Notes under the pieces: generated by a model
Seen by the model: the letters and a program-made list of their open reading frames with translations, nothing else
What the model was told of the DNA's origin: nothing
The model's database searches: none
Assembly: GCA_900552455.1 (NCBI GenBank)
Contig: URZX01000006.1
Span: 34,983 to 98,982, forward strand
Origin: an uncultured Peptococcaceae bacterium
Lineage (GTDB): Bacteria; Bacillota; Peptococcia; Peptococcales; Peptococcaceae
Direction: 5' to 3'
Length of the DNA stretch: 64,000 nt
Translations under genes and position numbers: made by a program
In this document: piece after piece, positions 35,182-44,500 of the stretch
Layout: the number at the start of each line of letters is the position of its first letter
Numbering within the stretch: the stretch's first letter is position 1

Positions 35182-37269
35182 TCAGCAGCCGAGGAGCAGC
35201 GCCGTGTAGTCCGGAATGCCCCATTCATCGACCATTGGCTCGATGCGGTCGGTGTAATAGCGCAGATCGTTCATCGCAGCCAGCACCTTGCCCTGATAGA
35301 GGCGTGCCTGGCTTTCGAGATTTTCTTCCGCCTGGGCCACAGCCAATTCCTTTTCCAGCACAGCCAGTGCATCATTGAGCGCGCTCAGCGCTTCCGACAG
35401 ATCGTTGATGATGCCGTATTCGACCGTCATGTGGATGTCCAGACCGATCGCCTTCTTGTTCGCCAGGAGACGCGCCAGCATGTTTTCGTAGCGCAGCACG
35501 CATGGGATGATGTCCTTCTTGGACATTTCGATCATCGTCAGCGCTTCGATGTTGATCGTGCGGCTGTAGGTCGCCAGATGGATCTCCATGCGGGAGTAAA
35601 CTTCTTCTTCAGAATAGATGCCGTTGCGCACAAAGAGGCTGAGGTTCTTTGGCTCTACATATTTAGGGAAGGCTTCAACCGCGTTTTCCAGGTTTGGCAG
35701 ACCGCGGCGCGCCGCTTCCTCTACCCATTCCTCCGCGTAGTTGTTGCCGTTGAAGATGACGCGCTTGTGCGCCTGAACCTCCTCGCGCACCAGCTTGTTG
35801 AGCTCGACGAGGAAATTATCCGCCGCTTCCAGCCGGTCCGCGTAGTTGTGGAGAATATCGCCGATCGCCGTGTTGAGCGCAATGTTTGGACCAGCCGTCG
35901 ACATCGACGAGCCCGGCATACGGAATTCAAACTTGTTCCCGGTGAAGGCAAATGGAGACGTTCTGTTTCTGTCAGAAATATCCTGTGGCAGTGGTGGCAG
36001 CGTGTTCACGCCCAGCTCGATATAGCCCTTGCCGCTGGTGTTGTATTTTTCGCCAGCTTCAAAGTTTTCCAGGATGTCCGTCAGCTCCTTGCCGAGGAAC
36101 ACACTCAGGATCGCCGGTGGCGCTTCGTGACCGCCGAGACGATGGTCGTTGCCAGCGCTCGCTATCGTCAGACGCAAGAGCTCTGGATATTCGTCGAGGG
36201 CGTGGATCATCGCGCAGACAAAGAGCAGGAAACGCGCGTTTTCCATCGCCGTGCTGCCAGGGCTCAGCAGGTTTTCGCCGCCGTCTGTGGACAGGGACCA
36301 GTTGATGTGCTTACCAGAGCCGTTGATCCCTTCGAAAGGCTTCTCGTGCAGCAGGCATTCAAAGCCATGCTTGCGCGCAACCTCCTGCAGCGTCGCCATC
36401 AGGAGCTGGTTCTGGTCGTTGGCCACATTGCAGGAATCGTAGTTTGGCACAATCTCAAACTGGCATGGCGCCACCTCGGAATGCTTCATCTTGACAGGCA
36501 CACCCATGCGCCAGAGCGTTTCGTCCGCATCCTTCATAAACTCCGCAACCTCCGTGCTGATCGCACCGAAGTAGTGGTCGGAGAATTCCTGGCCCTTTGG
36601 CGCCGGCGCACCAAAAAGCGTGCGGCCACAGATCACCAGGTCTTCGCGCTTCTTGAAGAGATCCGCCTTGACCAGGAAATATTCCTGCTCAGCGCCCATC
36701 GATGGCGTCACGCGCACCGTCATATCGTCACCAAAGAGACGCAGGATGCGCAGCGCTTCGCGGCTCACAAGGGCCATCGAACGCAAAAGCGGCGTCTTTT
36801 TATCGAGCACATAGCCATTATAGGAAATGAAGATCGTTGGAATGTACAGCGAACCATCGCGCACAAATGCAGGAGAGGTTGGATCCCAGGTCGTGTAGCC
36901 GCGCGCTTCAAATGTGTCGCGCAGACCGCCGGATGGGAACGAAGATGCGTCCGGTTCACCGACGACCAGATTCTTCCCGGAAAATTCCAGGATCGCAGAA
37001 CGGTCGCTCTGAGGAGAAAGGAAGCTGTCATGTTTTTCTGCCGTCGTGCCCGTCAACGGATGGAACCAGTGTGCAAAATGCGTCGCGCCCTTTTCCACAG
37101 CCCAGTCCTTCATGGCAGAAGCGACAACATCGGCGATCTGAGGATCAAGGTCAGAACCCGTCTGAATGGTCGCCTTTAACGACTGATATACTTTTTTTGG
37201 CAATCTTTCCTGCATCACAGCATCGCTGAAGACATCAGATGCATAAATATCCAAAATATTATTTTTCAT
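35182..37269 (-). CDS. glnN: type III glutamine synthetase (GlnN)
   Basis: 695 aa from ATG 37269 behind AGGAAAGAG, the size of the type III (GSIII) family and far longer than GSI. GSIII motifs are visible: MGAEQEYFLV, GINGSGKHINWSL (ATP/glutamate binding), SAGNDHRLGGHEAPPAI and ASSFPSGGLRDTFEARGYT. It condenses glutamate and ammonia to glutamine as a large dodecamer, without the adenylylation control of GSI. No regulator or ammonium transporter is adjacent; the upstream 130 bp separates it from the GNAT cassette terminator. Confidence 0.95.
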   Translation of the reverse strand: MKNNILDIYASDVFSDAVMQERLPKKVYQSLKATIQTGSDLDPQIADVVASAMKDWAVEKGATHFAHWFHPLTGTTAEKHDSFLSPQSDRSAILEFSGKNLVVGEPDASSFPSGGLRDTFEARGYTTWDPTSPAFVRDGSLYIPTIFISYNGYVLDKKTPLLRSMALVSREALRILRLFGDDMTVRVTPSMGAEQEYFLVKADLFKKREDLVICGRTLFGAPAPKGQEFSDHYFGAISTEVAEFMKDADETLWRMGVPVKMKHSEVAPCQFEIVPNYDSCNVANDQNQLLMATLQEVARKHGFECLLHEKPFEGINGSGKHINWSLSTDGGENLLSPGSTAMENARFLLFVCAMIHALDEYPELLRLTIASAGNDHRLGGHEAPPAILSVFLGKELTDILENFEAGEKYNTSGKGYIELGVNTLPPLPQDISDRNRTSPFAFTGNKFEFRMPGSSMSTAGPNIALNTAIGDILHNYADRLEAADNFLVELNKLVREEVQAHKRVIFNGNNYAEEWVEEAARRGLPNLENAVEAFPKYVEPKNLSLFVRNGIYSEEEVYSRMEIHLATYSRTINIEALTMIEMSKKDIIPCVLRYENMLARLLANKKAIGLDIHMTVEYGIINDLSEALSALNDALAVLEKELAVAQAEENLESQARLYQGKVLAAMNDLRYYTDRIEPMVDEWGIPDYTALLLGC

Positions 37270-37401
37270 TCTCTTTCCTCTCTTACTGTCTATCATTGGA
37301 TGTTACATACACAATACTAAGATTATAGCACTTAGCGTGGTTTTTGTCATTACACAATCATTTCCTCGGGATAAAATATTCGCGACTGCATTTTTATACC
37401 A

Positions 37402-37441
37402 GCCACAAAAAATCGCCCGCCCGGAAATTCCGAGCGAGCGA
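37402..37441 (-). terminator. terminator after the GNAT cassette; copy 1 of a 40-bp duplicate
   Basis: The minus strand reads CGCTCGCTCGG-AATT-CCGGGCGGGCG followed by ATTTTTTGTGG. This 40-bp segment is identical, base for base, to 38343-38382. Confidence 0.85.
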
Positions 37442-37476
37442 ATATGGACCATGTATCGCTGCGGCGAAAAACGCGC

Positions 37477-38034
37477 TTATACCTGTCGATAAAACTGATG
37501 GTGTTCGCCGTCGAACTGAAAAAATTTGAAGCCATAATCTGTGTAAACCTTATGGACTTTCTCATTATCGCTGCATTCAACCAGCACACAGCGACATGGA
37601 ATCAGCGCACTGGCCATTTGCACAATTTCAAGCGCCCGATCTAAAATCTCTTCGCTGGAAATATCCGCCGCTAAAACGCTCCGATCTTCTGCCCGCACCA
37701 TATATTTTCCAAGCTGACCGATCAGCACAAAATGTATAGACTGCGAACTTTTAAATCCGCTGGCATCCTTGATCGTCGTTTTTGACGCAGCAGCAGGAAT
37801 CAACGTTTTGTGAGAAAGCGTAAAATAAGCATCAATTTTAATACGCCCAGCATCGAACGCCTGCTCATCGACCAATAAATACACCGAGCACCAGTTTCTG
37901 CGCAAAAATTCCACAGCTTTTTCTTGCAGGAAATGCTCTATATCCTCATCCCGACAACACCGAAAAGAACGAAGCGCATCATAAAGATGCGCTGATCCAT
38001 GTGTTTCCTCCGCTCTCTCGAGCAGATCACTCAA
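37477..38034 (-). CDS. GNAT-family protein, probable toxin partner of a two-gene cassette
   Basis: 185 aa, TTG start at 38034 overlapping the stop of the preceding small gene (TTGA). The C-terminal half fits the GNAT fold as seen in small toxin-like acetyltransferases: HFVLIGQLGKYMV, a central helix SSEEILDRALEIVQMASAL, CRCVLVECSDNEKVHKVYTDYGFKFFQ. The N-terminal helices (DIEHFLQEKAVEFLRRNWCSVYLL) contain the substrate-side strand. GNAT toxins of type II systems acetylate aminoacyl-tRNA; assignment here is by fold, the coupled small partner and genomic setting, not by a recognised orthologue. Confidence 0.7.
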   Translation of the reverse strand: MSDLLERAEETHGSAHLYDALRSFRCCRDEDIEHFLQEKAVEFLRRNWCSVYLLVDEQAFDAGRIKIDAYFTLSHKTLIPAAASKTTIKDASGFKSSQSIHFVLIGQLGKYMVRAEDRSVLAADISSEEILDRALEIVQMASALIPCRCVLVECSDNEKVHKVYTDYGFKFFQFDGEHHQFYRQV

Positions 38035-38195
38035 CGAAATACAAAGGTGGCTAATTTTTCTCTCCCCTTTTTCAGAGATGGAGATTCTTCCGCTTTTTTT
38101 GGCGAAGCCGGGTTCTCGTCCAGCTCTTTTTTCAGCTTTGCGAAAGCAGCCTCATCTTTAACAACAAATTCTTTAGTAATAGACGATGTAGCCAT
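38031..38195 (-). CDS. small antitoxin-like protein upstream of the GNAT gene
   Basis: 54 aa from ATG 38195, chosen because ATAGGAGGTG precedes it; a longer frame to 38294 starts inside the promoter. Sequence begins MATSSITKEFVV and continues with a Lys/Glu-rich, partly disordered tail (ELDENPASPKKAEES). This is the composition of small antitoxins whose C-terminal tail wraps the toxin. It is not a ribbon-helix-helix antitoxin of the AtaR/TacA kind. Coupled to the GNAT gene by a 4-bp overlap. Confidence 0.65.
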   Translation of the reverse strand: MATSSITKEFVVKDEAAFAKLKKELDENPASPKKAEESPSLKKGREKLATFVFR

Positions 38196-38265
38196 CTCAA
38201 CACCTCCTATATGGCAGTAAAAAATTAAAAGCACGATGATATAAAGCAAATCCTTTGATATCTTC

Positions 38266-38294
38266 ATTATAATAGACCGCTGAAAAAGTGTCAA
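38266..38294 (-). promoter_or_regulatory. consensus sigma-A promoter of the GNAT cassette
   Basis: The minus strand has perfect TTGACA (38294-38289), 17-bp spacer, perfect TATAAT (38271-38266), the best promoter in the window, about 70 bp before the antitoxin start. Confidence 0.9.
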
Positions 38295-38342
38295 CTACAG
38301 CGATTATCCAGGATTCGACCATACCCTCAGCATACATTTTTC

Positions 38343-38382
38343 GCCACAAAAAATCGCCCGCCCGGAAATTCCGAGCGAGCGA
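38343..38382 (-). terminator. terminator after lutP; copy 2 of a 40-bp duplicate
   Basis: Identical to 37402-37441. It lies 12 bp past the lutP stop, with its ATTTTTTG run on the minus strand. The two copies bracket the GNAT cassette 941 bp apart. Confidence 0.9.
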
Positions 38383-38393
38383 TCGTTAAAAAC

Positions 38394-40079
38394 TTAGCTC
38401 AGTGGCACAGGGTTGACGCCCATGATGATGAGCGCACCGAAGAGCGCAACTGCAGCGATGCACATGATGGCAGTCGCCGAGATATTCATCTTCATGATGC
38501 GGCCTTCGTTCCCGATGGAACCGGTCGTTGCGCAAACCGAAACAACGGCGTTGACGCAGATCATGTGACCGATACCGCCACCCATGTTCTGGAGGGCAAC
38601 GATGAGAACTTCTGGCAGGCCGAGCATGGAAGCGGTCTCAAACTGCAGAGAAGCGAACAGCGTGTTGGAAACGGTGTTCGAACCAGACATGTAAGCACCG
38701 AGTACACCGACGAATGGAGAGATGACAACGAACGCGTTGCCAGCGATGCTAGCCAGTGCTTCTGCCATTACGAGCAGCATGGATTCCTGAGCCTGTGGGT
38801 TGAGGCCAGTCATGGTTACAGAGTCGATGTTCGTGAAACGGAACAGATTAACCATGGCAACACCGAAGAGCAGCGCGATGGCCGCAGCAGACATCTGATG
38901 CAGCGTATCGCTGACAGCACCCTTGATGTCGTAGCTCTTCATGTTGTGATAGAAGAACGTGAAGATCGCGACAACAACGAAGACCGTACCAGGGCTCCAG
39001 ATGAGCGCATAGTTCCAGTCCTGACCAAAGATGATGCCGCTTTCGCCAGTACCGATCGTGAAGCCCTGCAGCGCTTTCGCCCAGGCAGCGCCCTGAGTGG
39101 AAGCCACGCGGGTGACAACGAGGATGGCACCGATCAGCACATATGGGAGCCATGCTTTGACCAGTGGCATGTCGCTGGTCTTAGGAGGAGCGACAGGCGT
39201 GTTGGAAAGCCAGGTCTTGTCCCAGTTTTCTTTCTTGTCGAAGGTCCAGGTTTCTTTTGGAACGAGGAAACCCTTTCTGGCAGCAGCCATCGTCACGAAC
39301 AGGGTGATAACAGCTGGAACCAGAGCGGTCAGTTCAGGCCCTACGAAGAAAGCGATGAGCACGAAGAACACGTCGAAAACAACGGAAGTGAAGAGGATGA
39401 ATGGAATGACAGGAATGCATTCGCTCCACTTTTTGTTCTTGCCGTAGAATCTGGTCAGGAACGCGATACCAACGATCATGATGATTGGCGTTTCAACAGC
39501 CATGCCGATCGCGGTCCACTGGGTCAGCGCCATGCGCCAGATTTCAGGATCTGCCAGAGAAGTCAGAGACTGCTGAACAGTGATGAAAGCCGTGTTGGTT
39601 GGCGTACCAGCAGCACCGAAGCAGCCAGGGACCGTGTTGTACATCAGCGTGACAACAGCAGCAGCCAGTGGAGGATAACCAAGGCTGATCAGAAGTGGTG
39701 CGCACAGCGCAGCTGGCGTACCGAAACCTGCAGCACCTTCAATGAAAGCACTGAACACAAAGCCAATGATGATCGCCTGCAGACGCGCGTCAGCGGTGAT
39801 ACCGTTGAACATGCGGTTGATAGCAGACATCGCACCAGATCTGGACAGCGTGTTCATGATCAGAATAGCACCAAAGATAATAACAAGCGTTTCAATAGCA
39901 CTCAGGAAACCGGTGATGGTGTAAGCGAACGCATGCAGGATACTCATCTTCCACAGCGCGATCGCAAATACAGCCGTCAACGCCCAAGCGAGCATCAAGG
40001 CACGTTTTGCAGACCAGTTAAACCCGATCATCAGGACGATTGTAAGAATAATTGGGATAAAAGCAATTATAGCGTACAA
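38394..40079 (-). CDS. lutP: L-lactate permease
   Basis: 561 aa, LctP family (TC 2.A.14), about 13 hydrophobic helices. Characteristic segments are [20 protein letters not shown] near the N-terminus, [35 protein letters not shown], and [22 protein letters not shown] near the end. It imports or exports lactate or glycolate with protons. No lactate dehydrogenase, LutABC or regulator is next to it, so direction of flow is open. Monocistronic with its own promoter and terminator. Confidence 0.93.
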   Translation of the reverse strand: MYAIIAFIPIILTIVLMIGFNWSAKRALMLAWALTAVFAIALWKMSILHAFAYTITGFLSAIETLVIIFGAILIMNTLSRSGAMSAINRMFNGITADARLQAIIIGFVFSAFIEGAAGFGTPAALCAPLLISLGYPPLAAAVVTLMYNTVPGCFGAAGTPTNTAFITVQQSLTSLADPEIWRMALTQWTAIGMAVETPIIMIVGIAFLTRFYGKNKKWSECIPVIPFILFTSVVFDVFFVLIAFFVGPELTALVPAVITLFVTMAAARKGFLVPKETWTFDKKENWDKTWLSNTPVAPPKTSDMPLVKAWLPYVLIGAILVVTRVASTQGAAWAKALQGFTIGTGESGIIFGQDWNYALIWSPGTVFVVVAIFTFFYHNMKSYDIKGAVSDTLHQMSAAAIALLFGVAMVNLFRFTNIDSVTMTGLNPQAQESMLLVMAEALASIAGNAFVVISPFVGVLGAYMSGSNTVSNTLFASLQFETASMLGLPEVLIVALQNMGGGIGHMICVNAVVSVCATTGSIGNEGRIMKMNISATAIMCIAAVALFGALIIMGVNPVPLS

Positions 40080-40126
40080 TTTTTCTACCTCCTCTTTTTA
40101 ATTACTTTAAAAATTCTCACCAGTTC

Positions 40127-40154
40127 ATTATACCGCATCGATGAAATGTTACAA
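40127..40154 (-). promoter_or_regulatory. lutP promoter
   Basis: TTGTAA (40154-40149) and TATAAT (40132-40127) on the minus strand, spacer 16 bp, about 48 bp before the lutP start. The rest of the 180-bp gap is AT-rich with no ORF. Confidence 0.65.
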
Positions 40155-40257
40155 TCAGTTTTCACGGATTTTGCAAAAATAAATCTTATGGAAAAATTAT
40201 TTCTATATGTGTACAGAATCTTGCTAATTGGCAAAACATCACGAATATTCCCGCTTC

Positions 40258-41103
40258 TCACCGCTCCGGCGCCACAATGTCCAGGATCACCAGCTCCGGC
40301 CGATTGCCCAGGCGCGGAATCAGCGGATCGACCGCAAAGCCGCTCGACACAGCCAAGGTGTATGGTGCTTTTTTGCGACGCTTGTAGATGCCGCGCGTGT
40401 AATGCGGCAGCACACCCTGGCCCGGCGCGTACACGCCGCGACGCCCCAGCCGCCACTGCCCGCCATGGGCATGACCGCTGAGCACCAGATGCTGACGCAG
40501 CTGGTCAAACAGCGCCGTCTGCTCCGGACGGTGGCAGAGCAAAATGCGATAATCCTCTTCTGGCGGCGCAGCTTCCGTCAAAAGCTGCTGCACCTCCCAG
40601 AGCCAGGCATCCTCGCTCGCATAGGCCGTACGATCGCGCACGCCGAAGATCTCCACCCAGCCCTCCTTCACACGCACACGCACCTTGCGGTTGTCCAGCA
40701 CATGCACGCCAAAGACGCGGCCAATGCGCTCCTTCAAGAGCGCCGCTTCTGGCATTCCCTCATCGTGGTTGCCTGTGACAAAATAGATCGGCCGCCACTC
40801 GCACACATCGTCAAGAAACGCCAGCGCTTCGCGTCCGTCGCGGTCCGGCGTGAAAAGATCCCCTGTGATACAGATGAGATCCACCTGCTCCTTGCGCACC
40901 AATCGCGCCAGCGCACGTCCGCTCCAGATCCCGTCGCCATCGTGAAAATCGCTCACCAGCGCGATCCGCAAGCGTCCCCTGCCCTGCCAGGCCGCATCCT
41001 CGATCGTGCGGCGCGTGATCTGCGCCTCGTAATTCGTCCAGTGCTTGAACGGCAAGCTCGCCACAGCGAGCGCCATCCCCGCATATCCCCATGCTGCGTT
41101 CAT
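40258..41103 (-). CDS. calcineurin-like metallophosphoesterase (YkuE-like)
   Basis: 281 aa from ATG 41103 behind GAAGGAGG. All five metallophosphatase blocks are visible: VSDFHDGDG, ITGDLFTPDRDG, FVTGNHDEG, LLCHRPEQ and LSGHAHGGQWR. A single N-terminal hydrophobic helix (YAGMALAVASLP) anchors the domain, as in YkuE/YaeI membrane phosphoesterases, which act near the envelope with lipid substrates in some species. ATTATA at 41158-41163 gives a -10 but its -35 is poor. Confidence 0.85.
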   Translation of the reverse strand: MNAAWGYAGMALAVASLPFKHWTNYEAQITRRTIEDAAWQGRGRLRIALVSDFHDGDGIWSGRALARLVRKEQVDLICITGDLFTPDRDGREALAFLDDVCEWRPIYFVTGNHDEGMPEAALLKERIGRVFGVHVLDNRKVRVRVKEGWVEIFGVRDRTAYASEDAWLWEVQQLLTEAAPPEEDYRILLCHRPEQTALFDQLRQHLVLSGHAHGGQWRLGRRGVYAPGQGVLPHYTRGIYKRRKKAPYTLAVSSGFAVDPLIPRLGNRPELVILDIVAPER

Positions 41104-41162
41104 AAAAGCCTCCTTCTCGATCCAGCGCAAGACGCGCAACGACAAAAACCTGCCTTCATTAT

Positions 41163-41209
41163 ACAATAAACAGGCCGATCTGCACCAGAGAATTCCGTGC
41201 GATCGGCCT
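41163..41209 (-). terminator. terminator after the glycosyltransferase gene
   Basis: A perfect 9-bp stem AGGCCGATC/GATCGGCCT plus inner GCAC/GTGC pairing is followed by GTTTATTGT on the minus strand, 5 bp past the stop. Confidence 0.8.
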
Positions 41210-41213
41210 GTAT

Positions 41214-42494
41214 TCATCGTTTCATATCCTCGATGGATTTGACCACCGTGTGTTCGATCGGCGTCCATTCCACCTTCTTAAAGAGCGCCACCACAGCGAT
41301 CGGCACATAGGTGAACATAAACAGCGGGAATGTGAACATCGTGCGGATCTTCATCCACGGCGACGCCAGGATCTTCTTCCATTCCGTGATCGTCGTCACC
41401 GTGCCCAGGAAAAAGAGCATGCAGTAATAATACCCCAGCGAGTACGCCACAGCCATGCCGCAAATTCCCAAAAGCTCCGATTTCATCGCTGCATCCGCGA
41501 ATAAGAGCACATAGAGCAGGATACCAATGTTGAACACCAGCATCGTCAGCATAATGAGGAGCGCCGGCATAATGTTCATCAGCATGTCGAACGAGCTGAA
41601 GCTCCCCGTCCGAAAGCTCACGATCCGTTTTGCCAGATCAAATCCGTGCTTGCCCAGCACCTGATAAAAACCCTTCGCCCAGCGCATGCGCTGGTTCCAG
41701 CTCTGCTTGAATGTGATCGGCTGCTCGTCGTAGAGCATCGCCTCGCCCGCATAGCCAATCTTTTCGCCAGTGATCACCGTCGCCGCCGTGAACTCGATAT
41801 CCTCCGTCAGCAGGTGATAGTTCCAGCCGCCGCGCTCCTTGATCAGCTCCGTCGCCACCAAAAAGCCCGTGCCGCTGATCGCGCAGCTGTTGTGCAGCAC
41901 ATAACGCGGACGGTTCAGATATTCCGCCTCGCGGATAAACCACAGCCCATAGCCCGACGAGATCCAGTTCTGCGCGTAATTCTTCGAATTGCGATAGCTC
42001 GTGCAGGCGCGGTAGCCCTCGTCGAACACCTTGTTCATCTCCGCCACGTAGTTTTTCGTCAGCAGATTGTCCGCGTCCAGAATAATGAACGCCTCGTAAT
42101 CATTCGCCGGATCCGCAAAGATCTTTTCAAAAGCAAAGTTCAGCGCGTAGCCCTTGCCAATATACTGCTTGTTGAAGCGCTCAAACACCGTGCAGCCCAG
42201 ATTGCGGCAGATCTCCGCCGTGTCGTCCGTGCAGTTGTCCGCCACAACGAAGACATGCAGCTTGTCCTGAGGATAATCCTGCTGCTGGATGCTACGGATC
42301 AGCTCCCCGATCACCGCCCGCTCGTTGCGCGCCGAAATCAGCACAGCCAGCTTGTGCTGCGTTTTCGCCGCGCGCCAGCGGCGGCCGCGCAGCTTGTCCA
42401 ACAACCCCACAGCCAGATAGATCATCTGGTAAAAATACATCACAAAAAAGATCACGCCAATCACAAAATTGACGCCATATATGACCGAAGCCAC
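41214..42494 (-). CDS. membrane-bound processive family 2 glycosyltransferase
   Basis: 426 aa from GTG 42494, chosen because GGGAGGGGG lies 7 bp upstream; the longer ATG frame lacks a ribosome site. TM helix at about 5-25, then the GT2 catalytic domain: ISARNERAVI, DxD as ILDADN, TED as LLTEDIEF and the processive QRMRW motif. Four C-terminal helices follow (DMLMNIMPALLIMLTML...). This is the cellulose/hyaluronan/poly-GlcNAc synthase-like layout, so it probably polymerises or adds sugars to an envelope glycan; donor sugar unknown. No PgaB/PgaD or cyclic-di-GMP PilZ partner is nearby. Confidence 0.85.
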   Translation of the reverse strand: MASVIYGVNFVIGVIFFVMYFYQMIYLAVGLLDKLRGRRWRAAKTQHKLAVLISARNERAVIGELIRSIQQQDYPQDKLHVFVVADNCTDDTAEICRNLGCTVFERFNKQYIGKGYALNFAFEKIFADPANDYEAFIILDADNLLTKNYVAEMNKVFDEGYRACTSYRNSKNYAQNWISSGYGLWFIREAEYLNRPRYVLHNSCAISGTGFLVATELIKERGGWNYHLLTEDIEFTAATVITGEKIGYAGEAMLYDEQPITFKQSWNQRMRWAKGFYQVLGKHGFDLAKRIVSFRTGSFSSFDMLMNIMPALLIMLTMLVFNIGILLYVLLFADAAMKSELLGICGMAVAYSLGYYYCMLFFLGTVTTITEWKKILASPWMKIRTMFTFPLFMFTYVPIAVVALFKKVEWTPIEHTVVKSIEDMKR

Positions 42495-42538
42495 CTCGTG
42501 ACCCCCTCCCTCGTGCTTATCGATTAACATTCTCTCAT

Positions 42539-42567
42539 AGTATAGCCGCTTTGCATCCGCCGCGCAA
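42539..42567 (-). promoter_or_regulatory. promoter of the glycosyltransferase gene
   Basis: TTGCGC (42567-42562) and TATACT (42544-42539), spacer 17 bp, on the minus strand; the -10 lies just past, and the -35 just before, the traX stop at 42571. Confidence 0.5.
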
Positions 42568-42570
42568 GGC

Positions 42571-43290
42571 CTAAAGCAGCGCCACACGAATCATCCCCAA
42601 AAGCAGCAGATGCGCCGGGTAAAACACATAGAAAAACCATTTTGAAAACACCCGTCCCCGCACACAGCGCCTGCCATTGTAAAGATAAAGGATCGCCACC
42701 GCCGCCAGCGCCATCCCAAGCATCCGCCCCACAGACCAGGCCAGCGCCGCCGCAGGCGCGAACACCTCCAAAGCCTGCACCAGCCCATCTGCAAAAAAGA
42801 TCCCCATCCCCGCCAGAAACGCCAGCCGCACCCGCTTTTCCACCCCGCCAGCCCAGTAAAAGAGCAGCGTAAAGATCGGCGCAATGATCGCCCAGTCCGA
42901 ATCCCACGACAGCGCCACCAGCGCCAGCACCAGAAAGATCTTGAGATTTTCATCCCAGCCCGATGCCATCACCACCAGCATCCCAAAGCACAAGAGCAGC
43001 GTGAAGATCATATTCATCCCCACATAATCAAGCACCGCTCCCTGTGTAAACGCCAGACAAAACGGCAGCTCCGATAACCCTGCGAAGATCGCCAACCGCA
43101 GCCCGTATCGCTTCCGCGAGCGCGTGTAGCCAAATCCCTCCACCAGAAAATAACACATCACCGGCATCGTGAAATAGCCAAGATCCACCAAAAACTCCCG
43201 CCAGAACGTCCCCGACACCAGAAAAATATTCGCCACATGGTTTAAGAGCATCGTCAGCATCGCTACATATTTGATCGCATCCCGACTCAT
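42571..43290 (-). CDS. TraX-family membrane protein
   Basis: 239 aa with about eight hydrophobic helices. The TraX start SRDAIKYVAMLTMLLNHVA (Lys and His of the first helix) and YFTMPVMCYFLVEGFGYTRS are visible. TraX was first known as a pilin N-acetyltransferase of F plasmid; chromosomal homologues in Bacillota are membrane acyltransferase-like proteins of unknown target. Adjacent to a processive glycosyltransferase, so glycan O/N-acetylation is a reasonable guess. No transfer genes are present. Confidence 0.82.
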   Translation of the reverse strand: MSRDAIKYVAMLTMLLNHVANIFLVSGTFWREFLVDLGYFTMPVMCYFLVEGFGYTRSRKRYGLRLAIFAGLSELPFCLAFTQGAVLDYVGMNMIFTLLLCFGMLVVMASGWDENLKIFLVLALVALSWDSDWAIIAPIFTLLFYWAGGVEKRVRLAFLAGMGIFFADGLVQALEVFAPAAALAWSVGRMLGMALAAVAILYLYNGRRCVRGRVFSKWFFYVFYPAHLLLLGMIRVALL

Positions 43291-43335
43291 CCGCGCCCAC
43301 CTCCTTCGCTCCCGCCATTATACCACGACCGCCGC

Positions 43336-43370
43336 AAAAAAATAACAGGCAGCGAAAAATTGCTGCCTGT
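43336..43370 (-). terminator. terminator after the stalk-domain protein gene
   Basis: A perfect 9-bp ACAGGCAGC/GCTGCCTGT stem with an 8-nt loop is followed by TATTTTTTT on the minus strand. Confidence 0.9.
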
Positions 43371-43381
43371 CGTTCATGCGA

Positions 43382-44380
43382 TTATTTATCCCAGTGCACG
43401 CCATCAAGCGACGATGGATATTGGAGCAGATCACCAATCTCATGCACTGTGCCATCAGGGCTGGTCGCGGTGAGCACGCCATTTTCCATATCCAACACAC
43501 AATCATTGATCACAAAATCCATTTTCCAGCGAATGATTTGTCCCATACTATCCGGAGCATTGATACCACTACAGTAAAGCACGTACGGATTGATCGGATT
43601 GACCCAATCACCAACTCGCGTGCCGTCAGTACTATAGCCAGTATCTCCGTCAATGTAATAACTCGAAGAAGGATAGACGTCCATTACATGGAACAGATGA
43701 TCACCTTCGTCGCGGAAGATCGGCTCCATAGAACGAAAAGCTGGAGCAGTTGTTGGATCTTTCATGTCATCGTTGCAAATAAGACCGACATAGCTTTCTC
43801 CGTTGATGATGCGTTCCCCAAAGACCAGGTCCGTCCCACCATCGCTGAAAATGTCAAATTTCTCCGGCAACGCCAGCTCATGAATTCCATTTTCATCTGC
43901 ACGCAAAACCTGATAGCCAATCACGCGATAATCCAGCGCCTTCCCTTGGGAGATCCAGACAGTCCGTGTGTTTTGTTCCCAATAAATACTGCCGTAAAGC
44001 TCGGTAAAATCGCGCGCCGGCAGATACGTACGATCATTTTTCAGCGTTGGCACCGTTTCAAAATTTCCACTCACGCCATTCGCTGTATATTCTGTGCTGC
44101 CAGTTGTGAGTTCCACGTTCAGCGCGCCGTCAGGACTGGTGATCTGAATACTTCCATCTGGCTGCCATTCCGTCTTATAGCCAAGCACTGTATTAACCAG
44201 TCGCAGTGGAATCATCGCACGGTTGTCGTCATTAATGTACGCTCTCCCGATTTCTTCATCAACAGAAAGCCAGTTATCATTGACAAGCACATTCAGATCT
44301 GTGCTTTCTGCCCATGCCGCAGTTGGCGCAGCTAAGAACGCCATGCATGTGAGTCCTGCGAATATCTTTTTACCTTTCAT
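43382..44380 (-). CDS. secreted stalk-domain (copper amine oxidase N-terminal) protein
   Basis: 332 aa from ATG 44380, 10 bp after AAAGGG. A cleavable signal peptide ends at about PTAAWAES. Residues 30-150 form the copper amine oxidase N-terminal-like (PF07833) stalk domain: VNDNWLSVDEEIGRAYINDD, MIPLRLVNTVLGYKTEW, TYLPARDFTELYG, and the strand WEQNTRTVWIS. The C-terminal about 170 residues (DFIVDMENGVLTA-type strands, Asp/Tyr-rich) match nothing I know. The stalk domain occurs in exported proteins of clostridia; the redox enzyme itself is absent. It follows no other gene in its transcript. Confidence 0.8.
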   Translation of the reverse strand: MKGKKIFAGLTCMAFLAAPTAAWAESTDLNVLVNDNWLSVDEEIGRAYINDDNRAMIPLRLVNTVLGYKTEWQPDGSIQITSPDGALNVELTTGSTEYTANGVSGNFETVPTLKNDRTYLPARDFTELYGSIYWEQNTRTVWISQGKALDYRVIGYQVLRADENGIHELALPEKFDIFSDGGTDLVFGERIINGESYVGLICNDDMKDPTTAPAFRSMEPIFRDEGDHLFHVMDVYPSSSYYIDGDTGYSTDGTRVGDWVNPINPYVLYCSGINAPDSMGQIIRWKMDFVINDCVLDMENGVLTATSPDGTVHEIGDLLQYPSSLDGVHWDK

Positions 44381-44500
44381 GGTTGTCACACCCTTTCAAT
44401 TGCTTACTCCACATATCGAAAATGATGCTGAATCTCTTTTTTTCTGAATACGCTTGAGCCAAAGCGTTCAGCGCATTCTTGTCACTCGCAAATATGTCAA

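Noticed and set aside
34408..37179. A 923-codon open frame on the plus strand
   Set aside because: It lies wholly opposite murJ and glnN, has no recognisable motifs, and its composition (Arg/His-rich) is what the opposite strand of a GC-rich coding gene gives.
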